Shown: positions 7,196 through 14,098, counted from the stretch's first letter. The stretch: DNA of 21,902 nucleotides from Candidatus Aerophobota bacterium (GCA_030615365.1 JAUWZM010000044.1:1-21902); one strand, 5' to 3'. The notes: a model not told the origin generated them from the letters alone. Numbers and translations: made by a program.

Positions 7196-8263
7196 TTGGT
7201 GAGATTGATTATTTTTTCAATAGTGATGGTTTGGTTTTTCCCCGGTTTGCCCCAGATTTGGCGAGAACTGCCGCTGCTACCGAAAATTCAGGAAGCTCAG
7301 GCGGCTCAATATATGCGACCAGCGAGTGATGAGGCTCAGTCTGGGAATTGGAAGAATGAAACAGGTGGAACTGTGCTATATACTTCTATAGATGAATCAG
7401 CTGTCGCTATAAGTGATGGTGACTATGTATGGCATGATAATGTTGCTGGAAGCGAGTATTTTGAAGTCGGGCTTTCTGATCCAGGTGCTACGCCCGGTTC
7501 TGGCGATCACATCATCCGTTGGCGGGTAGCACAAATTGCAGGTGCAAAAATCGGGGTGGTTGCATGTGAATTGTATCAGGGAGGACCCTCGGTTATCGCC
7601 TCAGATGAGCAAACCCTGACAACCTCCTATACGACTTTTGAGTACACCCTCTTGAGTAGCGAGGTTAACAACATTACTGATTATACCGATTTGCAATTTC
7701 GCTTTGTGGTGATCGATGTAAGTGGAACAGGGGCGCCGCCCGATCCCTCAATATCCTGGGCGGAGTTTGAGGTGCCTGATGCTACAACGCTGGGAGTAAT
7801 CCTCCTTGATGCCAGTGCTACCAGCGATTACACTACCTGGGCAATTGGTCAGGTAGCCGAGGCTTCAATCACCATTATGCAGACTCATCAATCGGTCTAT
7901 GTAAAAAATACCGGCAGTGTGAGTGAGGACTTTATAGTAAATGCTGCCATAAGTCCAGCTACTGGCTGGTCTTTTGGCAGCACCGGTGTTAGTGAGGATA
8001 CCTGCATGGTAATGGGTTTATTTAGCGGGGATACTCTTCCTCTGGCCGCCAGTTTTGACACCACCAGAGATATTATCAATACAACGCCGCGAGAGGCCGG
8101 CTCCGGACCAACCGCTAATTATGGCACCCCTTATGGTGATGGGGATAATGTTGCTTCTTTGGATGGGGAAAAGTTCTACATTTATTTTCAGGCACCTGAT
8201 CCTAACACTTCTGTCACTGAGCATACTATCACGGTAACCATTGAAGCAAAAGCTCACGATTGA
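7196..8263 (+). CDS. secreted two-domain beta-sandwich surface protein
   Basis: This 355-residue exported protein has an N-terminal signal segment with a hydrophobic core (LIIFSIVMVWFF) and a likely cleavage after EAQA near residue 36. Residues 37-190 resemble a jelly-roll domain seen in surface and tail-like proteins (EYFEVGLSDPG, HIIRWRV, ELYQGGPSVIAS, NITDYTDLQFRFVV). Residues 195-355 form a second domain with SDYTTWAIGQ, ending HTITVTIEA. That half is related to the whole mature protein encoded at 8374. No enzyme motif is visible, so a structural or adhesive role is likely (inference). The TTG at 7196 or GTG at 7199 follows GGGGA (7186-7190). The open frame continues upstream to 7151 without an ATG, so the start is uncertain. 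Confidence 0.7.
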   Translation: MVRLIIFSIVMVWFFPGLPQIWRELPLLPKIQEAQAAQYMRPASDEAQSGNWKNETGGTVLYTSIDESAVAISDGDYVWHDNVAGSEYFEVGLSDPGATPGSGDHIIRWRVAQIAGAKIGVVACELYQGGPSVIASDEQTLTTSYTTFEYTLLSSEVNNITDYTDLQFRFVVIDVSGTGAPPDPSISWAEFEVPDATTLGVILLDASATSDYTTWAIGQVAEASITIMQTHQSVYVKNTGSVSEDFIVNAAISPATGWSFGSTGVSEDTCMVMGLFSGDTLPLAASFDTTRDIINTTPREAGSGPTANYGTPYGDGDNVASLDGEKFYIYFQAPDPNTSVTEHTITVTIEAKAHD

Positions 8264-8373
8264 AGGAAAAGTTAGATAAAAAATAAAAATTAAAAAAGGG
8301 GGGGATTATATACAAAACACAAAAAATAAACGGGAGAGACTGAAAAAATAACTTTAAAAAAGGAAAAAACAAA

Positions 8374-8919
8374 ATGAAGAAAATAAGAAGAGTTTTAGGA
8401 TTGTTCATTATTACAGGGATCATACTGGCAGGTATAGGCGGGTTTAACCTTGCCCAGGCTGCTGAAGACGATACCTTCACTATCACCGTTACAGTAAACT
8501 TTATTGAGATATCGTTGAGAAATACCACTGATACCGCCGATTACGAAACCTGGGCTATCCCACAGATGGCTTTGGCAGCGTCCGGGCCTATGGCTAATGC
8601 TAGTGGAGTTCATGTCGATCTTGGCACCACCAACACGAATGTTGATATTAAAACTCATGTAAGCAATGATGGTGATGCTTGGACACTTGCCGCTACCCCT
8701 GGTGCAGACATATTTAGTTTAGTTGTATCGGGGACTACTGTAACTACAGCTCCTGATTGGACTCCCTGCATCTCTGTAACTGATACAACGCAGATTATTG
8801 TCACAGATGCCTCTCCTGCCGCGTCAAACTTCCTATACTATAAATTTTATTCTCCACTTAGTGTAGGAACAGGCACTGGGCAGACCATAACCGTGACCGT
8901 AGAAATTGTAGCATCATAA
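8374..8919 (+). CDS. small secreted beta protein sharing the DYxTWAIxQ domain
   Basis: This 181-residue protein has a textbook signal peptide (MKKIRRVLGLFIITGIILAG, cleavage after AQA near residue 29). The mature part begins with TFTITVTVNFIEISL, then DYETWAIPQMA, an aligned tryptophan in GDAWTLAATPG, and ends TGQTITVTVEIVAS. It corresponds to the C-terminal half of the protein at 7196. Its first strand also resembles the FSITVTVHYIEVEI segment of the adhesin at 10480. No catalytic or metal-binding motif is visible. A structural subunit of the cell surface is plausible (inference). The ATG has an A-rich AAGG ribosome site 7-9 bases upstream. It lies 110 nt behind its relative and probably shares its transcript. 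The AWTL triad recalls WxL proteins, but I do not claim membership. Confidence 0.75.
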   Translation: MKKIRRVLGLFIITGIILAGIGGFNLAQAAEDDTFTITVTVNFIEISLRNTTDTADYETWAIPQMALAASGPMANASGVHVDLGTTNTNVDIKTHVSNDGDAWTLAATPGADIFSLVVSGTTVTTAPDWTPCISVTDTTQIIVTDASPAASNFLYYKFYSPLSVGTGTGQTITVTVEIVAS

Positions 8920-8960
8920 AGTCCTGATTAGCACAGATTGGTATGGGTGGCTGTATTCTT

Positions 8961-9155
8961 GCCCAATAAATTGGGCAAACTAATGCGCCGATAACTCGGC
9001 AAGCTACAGAATGAATGGCCGGTTGTAGTTGCTGATTTATCAGGTGGTTTGCAGGCTGCCCATCCATGGGCTTTAATGCGCCGATAACTCGGCGGGCTAC
9101 CGTAGTTGCCTGATTTATCAGGCGAATTTACCATGCCGATAAATCGGCGGGCTAC
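8961..9155. repeat. cluster of six REP-like hairpins
   Basis: The 334-nt gap between 8919 and 9254 holds palindromes at 8961-8976 (GCCCAATAAATTGGGC), 8987-9000, 9032-9043, 9080-9093, 9108-9123 (GCCTGATTTATCAGGC) and 9135-9148 (GCCGATAAATCGGC). Those at 9032 and 9108 are preceded by GTAG (9025-9028, 9102-9105). Those at 8987, 9080 and 9135 are followed by CTAC (9004-9007, 9097-9100, 9152-9155), which is the same signal on the other strand. Units thus alternate in orientation. Confidence 0.75.
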
Positions 9156-9170
9156 AAAAATGTAGATAAA

Positions 9171-9199
9171 TTGACAGATTTGCAGGTTAGTGCTACCAT
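9171..9199 (+). promoter_or_regulatory. promoter candidate for the 9254 gene
   Basis: Perfect TTGACA (9171-9176), 17-bp spacer and TACCAT (9194-9199). The start point would fall within the adjoining inverted repeat at 9199-9237. Confidence 0.45.
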
Positions 9200-9237
9200 A
9201 GTAATTGGTGTGTACTTTATCATGGCACTAATTACTA
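9199..9237 (+). promoter_or_regulatory. 12-bp inverted repeat at the transcription start
   Basis: TAGTAATTGGTG (9199-9210) and CACTAATTACTA (9226-9237) are inverted with one mismatch, which becomes a G-U pair in RNA. They are separated by 15 nt. Position fits an operator overlapping the start point or a leader hairpin ahead of the ribosome site GAGG (9241-9246 region). Confidence 0.45.
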
Positions 9238-9253
9238 ATGAAGAGGTAGACTT

Positions 9254-10135
9254 ATGAATAAACGAATCATAGTAATAGGGTTGGCGCTGCTCATTATGGG
9301 AATCTGGCCTACATGGTGCAGTGGAGGTATCAAGGTATCTCCGGGCGCCTTTTGCCTTCAAGGTATAGATGCAGGGGTAGATCAAGACTTAGGAATAGAT
9401 TTAACTATCTACAATATCAGTGATGAGGAACAGGTATTTGTGGTCAGATCCCTTAAACCATCTGAAGCTACCGAGAAATGGCTCAGGGGTTACACTGAAA
9501 TACCTGATGCCAATTGGTTCTACTTTAATGAAAACAGGATTACGATAGGGCCAAATGCTCAGGGAAAGTTAAGGATGCATCTTAAAATTCCCGATGAGGA
9601 GAAATACCTTAACCAACACTGGATAGTCTATGTAAGGGTTACCACCGAGGAAACTAAGATGTTTAAAGCGGCTCTTATTCCCTGCTATATGATTGAGACC
9701 GAACCTGAGAGGGATATTAAAGAGAAACCATACGGGATATTGAGTCTGGTTCCGAGTATAGTAAAGATAGAAGAGGTAATTCCAGGGGAAAAGAGAACGG
9801 CAACTTTTAAAATCTACAACAACGATGAAGTTGAGCACACCTACACGTTAACCCCTTATATTCCTTTATCAAAAGATAAGCTGGATATAAGCCTCTCTCC
9901 GGGATATGAGTGGGCGAAGGATAAAAATTGGGTGAAGCTGGCTAAAAATTGGTGGGAGTTGGGGGAAAAACAGATAAAACTGAAGCCGGGAGAGGTGAAA
10001 GACGTAACTATAGAGGTGAGTATCCCCGAAGGCTCGCAGCCCCGGAATAATGGATGGGAAAATATTATACTGGTTGAACCGGATGAGGGGCTCACCGGAT
10101 TCGTACGGGTTTGGATGGAGATGATAGAAGAATGA
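9254..10135 (+). CDS. exported protein with two Ig-like domains, chaperone-like
   Basis: This 293-residue protein has a signal peptide (MNKRIIVIGLALLIMGIWPT, cleavage probably near CSG). Two beta-sandwich domains follow. Residues 25-140 begin with GGIKVSPGAFCLQG and contain LTIYNISDEEQVFVV and a strand HWIVYVRV. Residues 155-290 contain GILSLVPSIVKIEEVIPGE, ATFKIYNNDEVEHTYTL and LKPGEVKDVTIEVSIPEG. The pattern resembles PapD-type pilus chaperones and the DUF916-type partners of WxL surface proteins: a conserved first strand, then NxS-type packing strands. It may fold, anchor or assemble the small beta proteins encoded upstream (inference). The cysteine at TWCSGG lacks a proper lipobox, so I do not call it a lipoprotein. 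GAGG precedes the ATG. Confidence 0.65.
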   Translation: MNKRIIVIGLALLIMGIWPTWCSGGIKVSPGAFCLQGIDAGVDQDLGIDLTIYNISDEEQVFVVRSLKPSEATEKWLRGYTEIPDANWFYFNENRITIGPNAQGKLRMHLKIPDEEKYLNQHWIVYVRVTTEETKMFKAALIPCYMIETEPERDIKEKPYGILSLVPSIVKIEEVIPGEKRTATFKIYNNDEVEHTYTLTPYIPLSKDKLDISLSPGYEWAKDKNWVKLAKNWWELGEKQIKLKPGEVKDVTIEVSIPEGSQPRNNGWENIILVEPDEGLTGFVRVWMEMIEE

Positions 10136-10168
10136 CCAAGAGACCAAGAGTCCGTCAAGAGCTAAATT

Positions 10169-10326
10169 GTAGTGGTCAAGCTTGCTTGACTTGCTGGTAG
10201 TCCCAATAGTCCGATAGTCAATAGAATCAAAAACTTTAAATTCAAAATCTGATAGTCCAACACGTAGTCAAGATAGTCCTAAAATTGCACTACTGAGAAA
10301 AAGAACTAATACGCCGATAAATCAGC
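10169..10326. repeat. REP-like hairpins and AGTC-rich sequence in the 10136-10479 gap
   Basis: GTAG (10169-10172) precedes a palindrome GTCAAGCTTGCTTGAC (10175-10190). A degenerate copy of the GCCGATAAATC unit lies at 10313-10326. Between them the motif AGTCC or AGTCAA recurs several times within about 100 bp, a low-complexity pattern without coding potential. Confidence 0.5.
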
Positions 10327-10337
10327 AGATTGCTGTG

Positions 10338-10438
10338 TGTGGGATGGATGTATTGAATCCACATAGCTTTGGGATGATTTCCAAGAGGCTATGAGAAGCA
10401 AAAGGAAAACCGGCCATTGTATTTAAATGGCCGGTTTT
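10338..10438 (+). terminator. leader hairpins and strong intrinsic terminator upstream of the adhesin gene
   Basis: The terminator stem is 10406-10418 (containing AACCGGCCATT) with 10426-10438 (AATGGCCGG then T), followed by T residues. Just upstream are two further hairpins: TGTGGGAT (10338-10345)/ATCCACA (10357-10363) and ATAGC (10363-10367)/GCTAT (10388-10392), with TTGG/CCAA inside. The terminator is about 270 nt behind the 9254 gene but only 40 nt ahead of the 10480 start. It may therefore be a conditional leader terminator rather than the end of the upstream operon. No known riboswitch consensus is seen. Confidence 0.6.
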
Positions 10439-10479
10439 TTTATTAAGGGAAGACACCCTAAGTTAAAAAAGCAGTTATT

Positions 10480-12156
10480 ATGAGACTAAAATCTCTACGA
10501 ATATTTATGGTACTAGTATGCGTTTTAATTCTCTTTTTTGCAATGGGTACACGCCTTAGGATTGATTTTTCCCATAATTCTGTCTCTCCTGTCAAAGCTT
10601 CTGCCTCTTCTCTTATCGCCAACCTGGATGCAAAAGTTCTCTATAAGGAAACTGCCCCCCTTGCCTCTGAGCAGGCAAAAAAATCTACTGTTCTGGACGA
10701 TACTGACGTGGTTTTTGTGGGGGAGCCGGGTTCCTTCAGCATCACAGTGACTGTTCATTATATAGAGGTGGAGATTACCTCACCTTTATCAGGTGCCATT
10801 TTATCTGGTGTAGTCAAGCTTATTACCGCTGTCACTGACAATACAGCGGTAACCAAAGTTGATTTCTATGCAGATGATTATCTTATCAGTACAGATACCA
10901 CATCCCCTTATTCGGTGAGTTGGAATACAGCAGATGTGCCTGATGGTATCTACAGTTTAGTTGCAGTGGTCTGGGATTCCATAAAATCGACTAGCTGTGA
11001 TCCTGTGTCTGTAATGGTAGACAACATCGGTAATGGGGTTATCATCATCCAGCCTGAATCAGGAGATGTAGTGAAAGGTATCGTTGATACGATCGCTGAA
11101 GCATCAGCAGATACCATTAGAGTTGTGTTCTTCGATAACACAACTTCATTTGCCACTGACGATACCGGGTCTGGTTTTTTTAGTGCATCCTGGGATACAA
11201 CAGCTCTTACTGATGGGGTCTACAGCTTATTTGCAGTTGCCTATGATCACTCAGGAACCCCCGTGACCTCGGCGACAGTTTCTGTCACTGTGGACAACAC
11301 TCCTCCTCAAGTTAATATCACCTCTCCTTCGCCAGGTGAGATAATCTCATCCCCAACAGTAGAAATCACTGCTTCTGCTACAGATTCGAGTGGGATAGCT
11401 AAGGTTGAGTTCTACGTAGATGGGAATTTCCTTACCTACGGTACGTCTAATCCTTACTCGGTGAGTTGGAATACACAGGGTGCCTCAGATGGAATTCATA
11501 CCATTGCCGCCAAAGCCTTTGATAAGGCAGGTAACGCAGCCTCTCATTCAATTGATATCAGGCTGGACACTACCTCCCCAAGTGTAAGTCTGACAGAGAC
11601 ACCTGAAAAAACCGTCAAGGGTAATAGAGGAAAAGTAGAGGTAAGATTTGCCTGGCAGGGAAAGGATGATGTAACTCCTGAGGACAAGCTCGAGTACCAG
11701 TACAAATTAGAAGGCTATCAGGAAGATTGGTCATCCTGGTCTACAGGAAAAGAGATTACCTTCTTACTTGCTGTAGGAGAGTACACATTTAAAGTAAGGG
11801 CAAAAGATGGGGCAGGGAATTTTCCACCAGAGGAGGATACAAAAACGGCAAAGTACTCCTTTAAGGTAATTCTCCCTGTAGTTATCTATCCTAACCCTGC
11901 GTACCCGGATAGGGGTGATGTAGTGAAGATAGCCAACTTGCCTCTGGGTTCAGTGGTGTATATTTACAGCATTGTGGGAGAGCTCATAAGAACTCTTGAT
12001 GGTCCTGGAGAGGTATCAATAGAAGGAGGCTCAAATACAGCGATATGGGATTGCAGGAATGAATATGGCGAGAGGGTGGCAAGAGGTATCTATATCTACT
12101 ACTGTCTCCAAGTAACTGGAGACAGGAAGACAGGTAAAATTGCTATTATAAGATAA
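10480..12156 (+). CDS. secreted multi-Ig adhesin-like protein with T9SS-like C-terminal tail
   Basis: This 558-residue exported protein has a signal segment (IFMVLVCVLILFFAMG), then FSITVTVHYIEVEI, which matches the start of the 8374 protein. Three bacterial Ig-like repeats follow at roughly residues 102-180, 185-265 and 275-365, each with a strand such as VDFYADDYLISTDTTSPYSV and a W(N/D)T turn ending in DGxxS/TxxAxAxD. A Y_Y_Y-like domain (YQYKLEGYQEDWSSWS) covers about 375-460. From residue 468 (VIYPNPAYPDRG) a FlgD-like tail ends GIYIYYCLQV and KIAIIR, the pattern of T9SS type-A sorting domains. It is likely exported and attached at the surface (inference from family). The ribosome site is weak (A-rich). 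It precedes a PorV-like gene by 47 nt. Confidence 0.8.
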   Translation: MRLKSLRIFMVLVCVLILFFAMGTRLRIDFSHNSVSPVKASASSLIANLDAKVLYKETAPLASEQAKKSTVLDDTDVVFVGEPGSFSITVTVHYIEVEITSPLSGAILSGVVKLITAVTDNTAVTKVDFYADDYLISTDTTSPYSVSWNTADVPDGIYSLVAVVWDSIKSTSCDPVSVMVDNIGNGVIIIQPESGDVVKGIVDTIAEASADTIRVVFFDNTTSFATDDTGSGFFSASWDTTALTDGVYSLFAVAYDHSGTPVTSATVSVTVDNTPPQVNITSPSPGEIISSPTVEITASATDSSGIAKVEFYVDGNFLTYGTSNPYSVSWNTQGASDGIHTIAAKAFDKAGNAASHSIDIRLDTTSPSVSLTETPEKTVKGNRGKVEVRFAWQGKDDVTPEDKLEYQYKLEGYQEDWSSWSTGKEITFLLAVGEYTFKVRAKDGAGNFPPEEDTKTAKYSFKVILPVVIYPNPAYPDRGDVVKIANLPLGSVVYIYSIVGELIRTLDGPGEVSIEGGSNTAIWDCRNEYGERVARGIYIYYCLQVTGDRKTGKIAIIR

Positions 12157-12203
12157 AACTGTAGTTATAAAGGTAGTCTGAAAGCTACAGTGAGGAGTAA
12201 AAA

Positions 12204-13094
12204 ATGTACAAACTTTTATTTATGTTTTTTGTCCTGGTGCTCATTTTTCCAAGCCAGGGATACGCCAATGGACCGGGCACCGCTGGACCAACCTTTTTAA
12301 AGATAGGTATAGGAGCCCGGGCATCAGCTATGGGTGATGCATTTTCTGCGATAGCAGATGATGCATCTGCTCTTTACTGGAATCCTGCCGGTCTTGCCCA
12401 ACTGAAAAAGGGAGAAATATTTTCCATGTATAACCTGTGGATGCAGGAGATAAGACAGGGTTATCTTTGTCTCACTCTCCCTTCCTCTACGTTTGAGATA
12501 TCTGCTATAGGAATAAATTACGTGGATATGGGCAGGCTCGAGGAGAGAAGTAGCCGATATGGTGAGCTTACCGGTTATTTTGGCGCATCCAGCATTTATC
12601 TTTCCCTGGGATATGCCAGACAAATAGGACACAATCTTATGTTTGGAATTGCTCCTGCTATCTTCCGAGATACCATAAGAGAAGATACCCAGTATACCAT
12701 TTTTGGGAATGCAGGCCTATTATGGAAACCAGGTAAAGTTCTCTCTTTAGCTGTCGTAGTCCAGAATATAGGACAAGGCTTGTCTGCAAGCCCTCTACCC
12801 CTCACCTATAAATTGGGAGCTGGCGTTAGGATGGGAGATGTGACGGTAGCTTTGGATGTAGCAAAACCAATTGACAATAAGGTATACACATGCCTGGGAG
12901 TAGAATGGAATCTCACCAACTTCCTCGCGTTAAGGGCAGGCTACAAAACTCAGTCGGATATTGGAGACGGCATGAGCTTTGGAGGAGGCATTAAGTTTGA
13001 AAGTGCAGGGAGAATATACAAACTGGACTACGCGTACCTTTCCTATGGTCCACTGGGTGATACTCACCGATTTTCTCTCGCCTATGTGTTTTAA
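12204..13094 (+). CDS. PorV/PorQ-family outer-membrane protein, copy 1
   Basis: This 296-residue protein has a signal peptide (cleavage near GYA) followed by the family signature ANGPGTAGPTFLKIGIGARA and ADDASALYWNPAGLAQL. The rest alternates polar and hydrophobic residues like an outer-membrane barrel and ends FSLAYVF, with the C-terminal aromatic expected for barrel insertion. In known T9SS systems PorV escorts C-terminal-signal cargo to the attachment complex at the outer surface. The gene sits 47 nt behind the adhesin with its own GAGGAG site, so it is probably co-transcribed and dedicated to that cargo (inference). It closely resembles the 17364 product. Family membership does not by itself prove a T9SS role, since many PorV-like proteins are uncharacterised. 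Confidence 0.85.
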   Translation: MYKLLFMFFVLVLIFPSQGYANGPGTAGPTFLKIGIGARASAMGDAFSAIADDASALYWNPAGLAQLKKGEIFSMYNLWMQEIRQGYLCLTLPSSTFEISAIGINYVDMGRLEERSSRYGELTGYFGASSIYLSLGYARQIGHNLMFGIAPAIFRDTIREDTQYTIFGNAGLLWKPGKVLSLAVVVQNIGQGLSASPLPLTYKLGAGVRMGDVTVALDVAKPIDNKVYTCLGVEWNLTNFLALRAGYKTQSDIGDGMSFGGGIKFESAGRIYKLDYAYLSYGPLGDTHRFSLAYVF

Positions 13095-13140
13095 ACATAG
13101 CTTATAGTATAGCGTTTCCTAAACAACGTTACAATGATTT

Positions 13141-13179
13141 GTCATTGCGAGTCTGCTATAAAGCAGGTGTGGCAATCTC
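13141..13179. repeat. ATTGCGAG/GGCAATCTC-type extragenic palindrome
   Basis: ATTGCGAG near 13144 and GGCAATCTC near 13171 flank a CTGCT/AGCAG hairpin (13153-13166). This matches a common extragenic repeat style seen in several bacterial groups. Confidence 0.5.
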
Positions 13180-13194
13180 GGGTTTGCTCCTGGG

Positions 13195-13404
13195 TTTGCA
13201 AAGAGCGATTAGACTCGCCCCTACCCATCGAGAAATATTTTTTTCTCATAAGAAAGTAGCCGCAGGTTCCACACAGGCAAGATGCCTGTGCTACTAATCT
13301 GCACAAAACAACGCAACTTAAAAGTTGCGGCTACTTTTATGAAAACCAGACCCAGAGCGATATTTCAGGATAAGCTTGGTGAGCATTGTTTAAATTGCCG
13401 ATTC
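13195..13404. repeat. dispersed repeat, copy B (inverted), with embedded REP-like hairpins
   Basis: On the minus strand, 13404 down to 13335 parallels 5856-5924 and 13227 down to 13195 parallels 5975-6006. Between these blocks lie extra GTAG-type units absent from copy A: CACAGGCA (13272-13279)/TGCCTGTG (13283-13290) followed by CTAC, and GCAACTTAAAAGTTGC (13313-13328) followed by CTAC (13331-13334). Copy B thus looks like copy A invaded by REP units, or copy A after their loss. Confidence 0.6.
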
Positions 13405-13497
13405 AGATCAAACCTTCCATTTTTCTTAAGTTTACCGTCCCAAACCTAAAATCAAAGCTAAATTTTAATTTTTCGATTTATTTGTAAAAAAAGAGGG

Positions 13498-13525
13498 TTG
13501 ACATTATTATAAATTATAATATAAT
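13498..13525 (+). promoter_or_regulatory. promoter of the c-di-GMP control region
   Basis: Perfect TTGACA (13498-13503), 16-bp spacer, perfect TATAAT (13520-13525), with an overlapping TATAAT at 13515-13520. Just downstream is a 15-bp palindrome GTATATAATATATAC (13532-13546), which overlaps the expected start point and could be an operator. Confidence 0.7.
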
Positions 13526-13601
13526 ATATATGTATATAATATATACAAGAAGAAAAGTAATTCTTTCTTATATATACCTTAAATTCAAAGGAGGAAGGGG
13601 C

Positions 13602-13694
13602 ATGAGCTTCGACTCCGATAAAGGCAAACCATCCGAAAGAATGGAGGCGCAAAGCTACAGAACCAAAAGGACAGCTGGGTTACCAAAGGATTAA
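13602..13694 (+). CDS. possible 30-codon leader ORF spanning the riboswitch
   Basis: A strong ribosome site AAAGGAGG (13587-13594) sits 7 nt before ATG 13602. The frame then runs without a stop through the entire c-di-GMP aptamer to TAA 13692-13694. The peptide begins MSFDSDKGKPSERMEAQ and ends GLPKD. It does not look like a folded domain, so it would act, if at all, by ribosome passage that unfolds the aptamer. Alternatively the frame is accidental and AAAGGAGG is a chance match. Confidence 0.35.
   Translation: MSFDSDKGKPSERMEAQSYRTKRTAGLPKD
13614..13690 (+). promoter_or_regulatory. cyclic-di-GMP-I (GEMM) riboswitch, copy 1
   Basis: The aptamer core reads AAAGGCAAACC, a stem capped by the GAAA tetraloop (ATCCGAAAGAAT), GGCGCAAAGC, a second stem with AACCAAAAGG, and GGGTTACCAAAGG. 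These are the conserved elements of the GEMM fold in the right order. P1 is closed by TCC (13614-13616) and GGA (13688-13690). No terminator follows. The 3' strand of P1 contains AAAGGA (13685-13690), a ribosome site 4 nt before ATG 13695, so ligand binding would be expected to mask it (inference: translational control). Confidence 0.92.
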
Positions 13695-13769
13695 ATGAAA
13701 AAAGTGTTACTTTTTACTTTTGAGCATATTATCCTATCGTTAGGTGATGAGGAGATGAAAAACGTATGA
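13695..13769 (+). CDS. possible 24-codon ORF coupling riboswitch to regulator gene
   Basis: ATG 13695 directly abuts the stop of the preceding small ORF. The peptide (MKKVLLFTFEHIILSLGDEE, then MKNV) ends at TGA 13767-13769, which overlaps the ATG of the next gene (ATGA at 13766-13769). Its ribosome site AAAGGA lies inside the aptamer P1. Stop-start overlap is the usual arrangement for translational coupling. Protein function, if any, is unknown. Confidence 0.35.
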   Translation: MKKVLLFTFEHIILSLGDEEMKNV

Positions 13770-14098
13770 TCTTAGCAATTTATTATCACAGGGAGGATGA
13801 GTGGATTTTACACAAAATAGACGAGATATGCATGAGGGAGAGAAAAAGCAGAAGCGCAGCAATTTTATCCATGCTGGAGCATCACCTTGAGCGAGAAAAG
13901 AAAATAGGGCAGATACTAAAGGATATGGAACTTATCTCTCAGAAACAGCTTCGGGACGCTCTTAAGATTCAAGAAATAGAGAAACGAGAAGAGGAAATAG
14001 GGCAGATACTAAAGGAAAAGGGAATAATCAATGAAAAGGACATCCAAAAAGCACTTATGCTCCAGGGGAACCTTGATGGGGATAAGTCGAGCTACTAG
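13766..14098 (+). CDS. small RHH-like protein with two MshEN-like repeats, under c-di-GMP riboswitch
   Basis: This 110-residue protein has two parts. Residues 1-43 resemble a ribbon-helix-helix DNA-binding domain: a short N-terminal strand, HKIDEICMRERKSRS, and AAILSMLEHHLE. Residues 46-69 and 77-100 are two 24-residue repeats of the form xIGQILKxxxxI followed by xxxxxxxALxxQ. This resembles the paired motifs of the MshEN/T2SSE N-terminal domain that binds c-di-GMP. The usual leading Arg is Lys46 and Glu77 here, and the spacer is 7 residues, so binding is not assured. No signal peptide; likely cytoplasmic. GAGGAG (near 13749-13754) is rather far from the ATG, and the overlapping small ORF suggests coupling. 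A role as c-di-GMP-responsive regulator is inference. Confidence 0.65.
   Translation: MILAIYYHREDEWILHKIDEICMRERKSRSAAILSMLEHHLEREKKIGQILKDMELISQKQLRDALKIQEIEKREEEIGQILKEKGIINEKDIQKALMLQGNLDGDKSSY

Noticed and set aside
8374..8919. WxL-domain surface protein
   Set aside because: The AWTL motif and the neighbouring Ig protein suggested it, but the second WxL motif and the usual Gram-positive context are missing. Kept only as an analogy.
8961..9155. Regularly occurring repeats that might be a CRISPR array
   Set aside because: The units are self-complementary, alternate in orientation, vary in stem sequence and have irregular spacing. No cas genes are present. REP-type elements explain them better.
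9254..10135. Lipoprotein
   Set aside because: The cysteine in TWCSGG is not preceded by a lipobox (no Leu at -3, Trp at -1), so type I cleavage is more likely.
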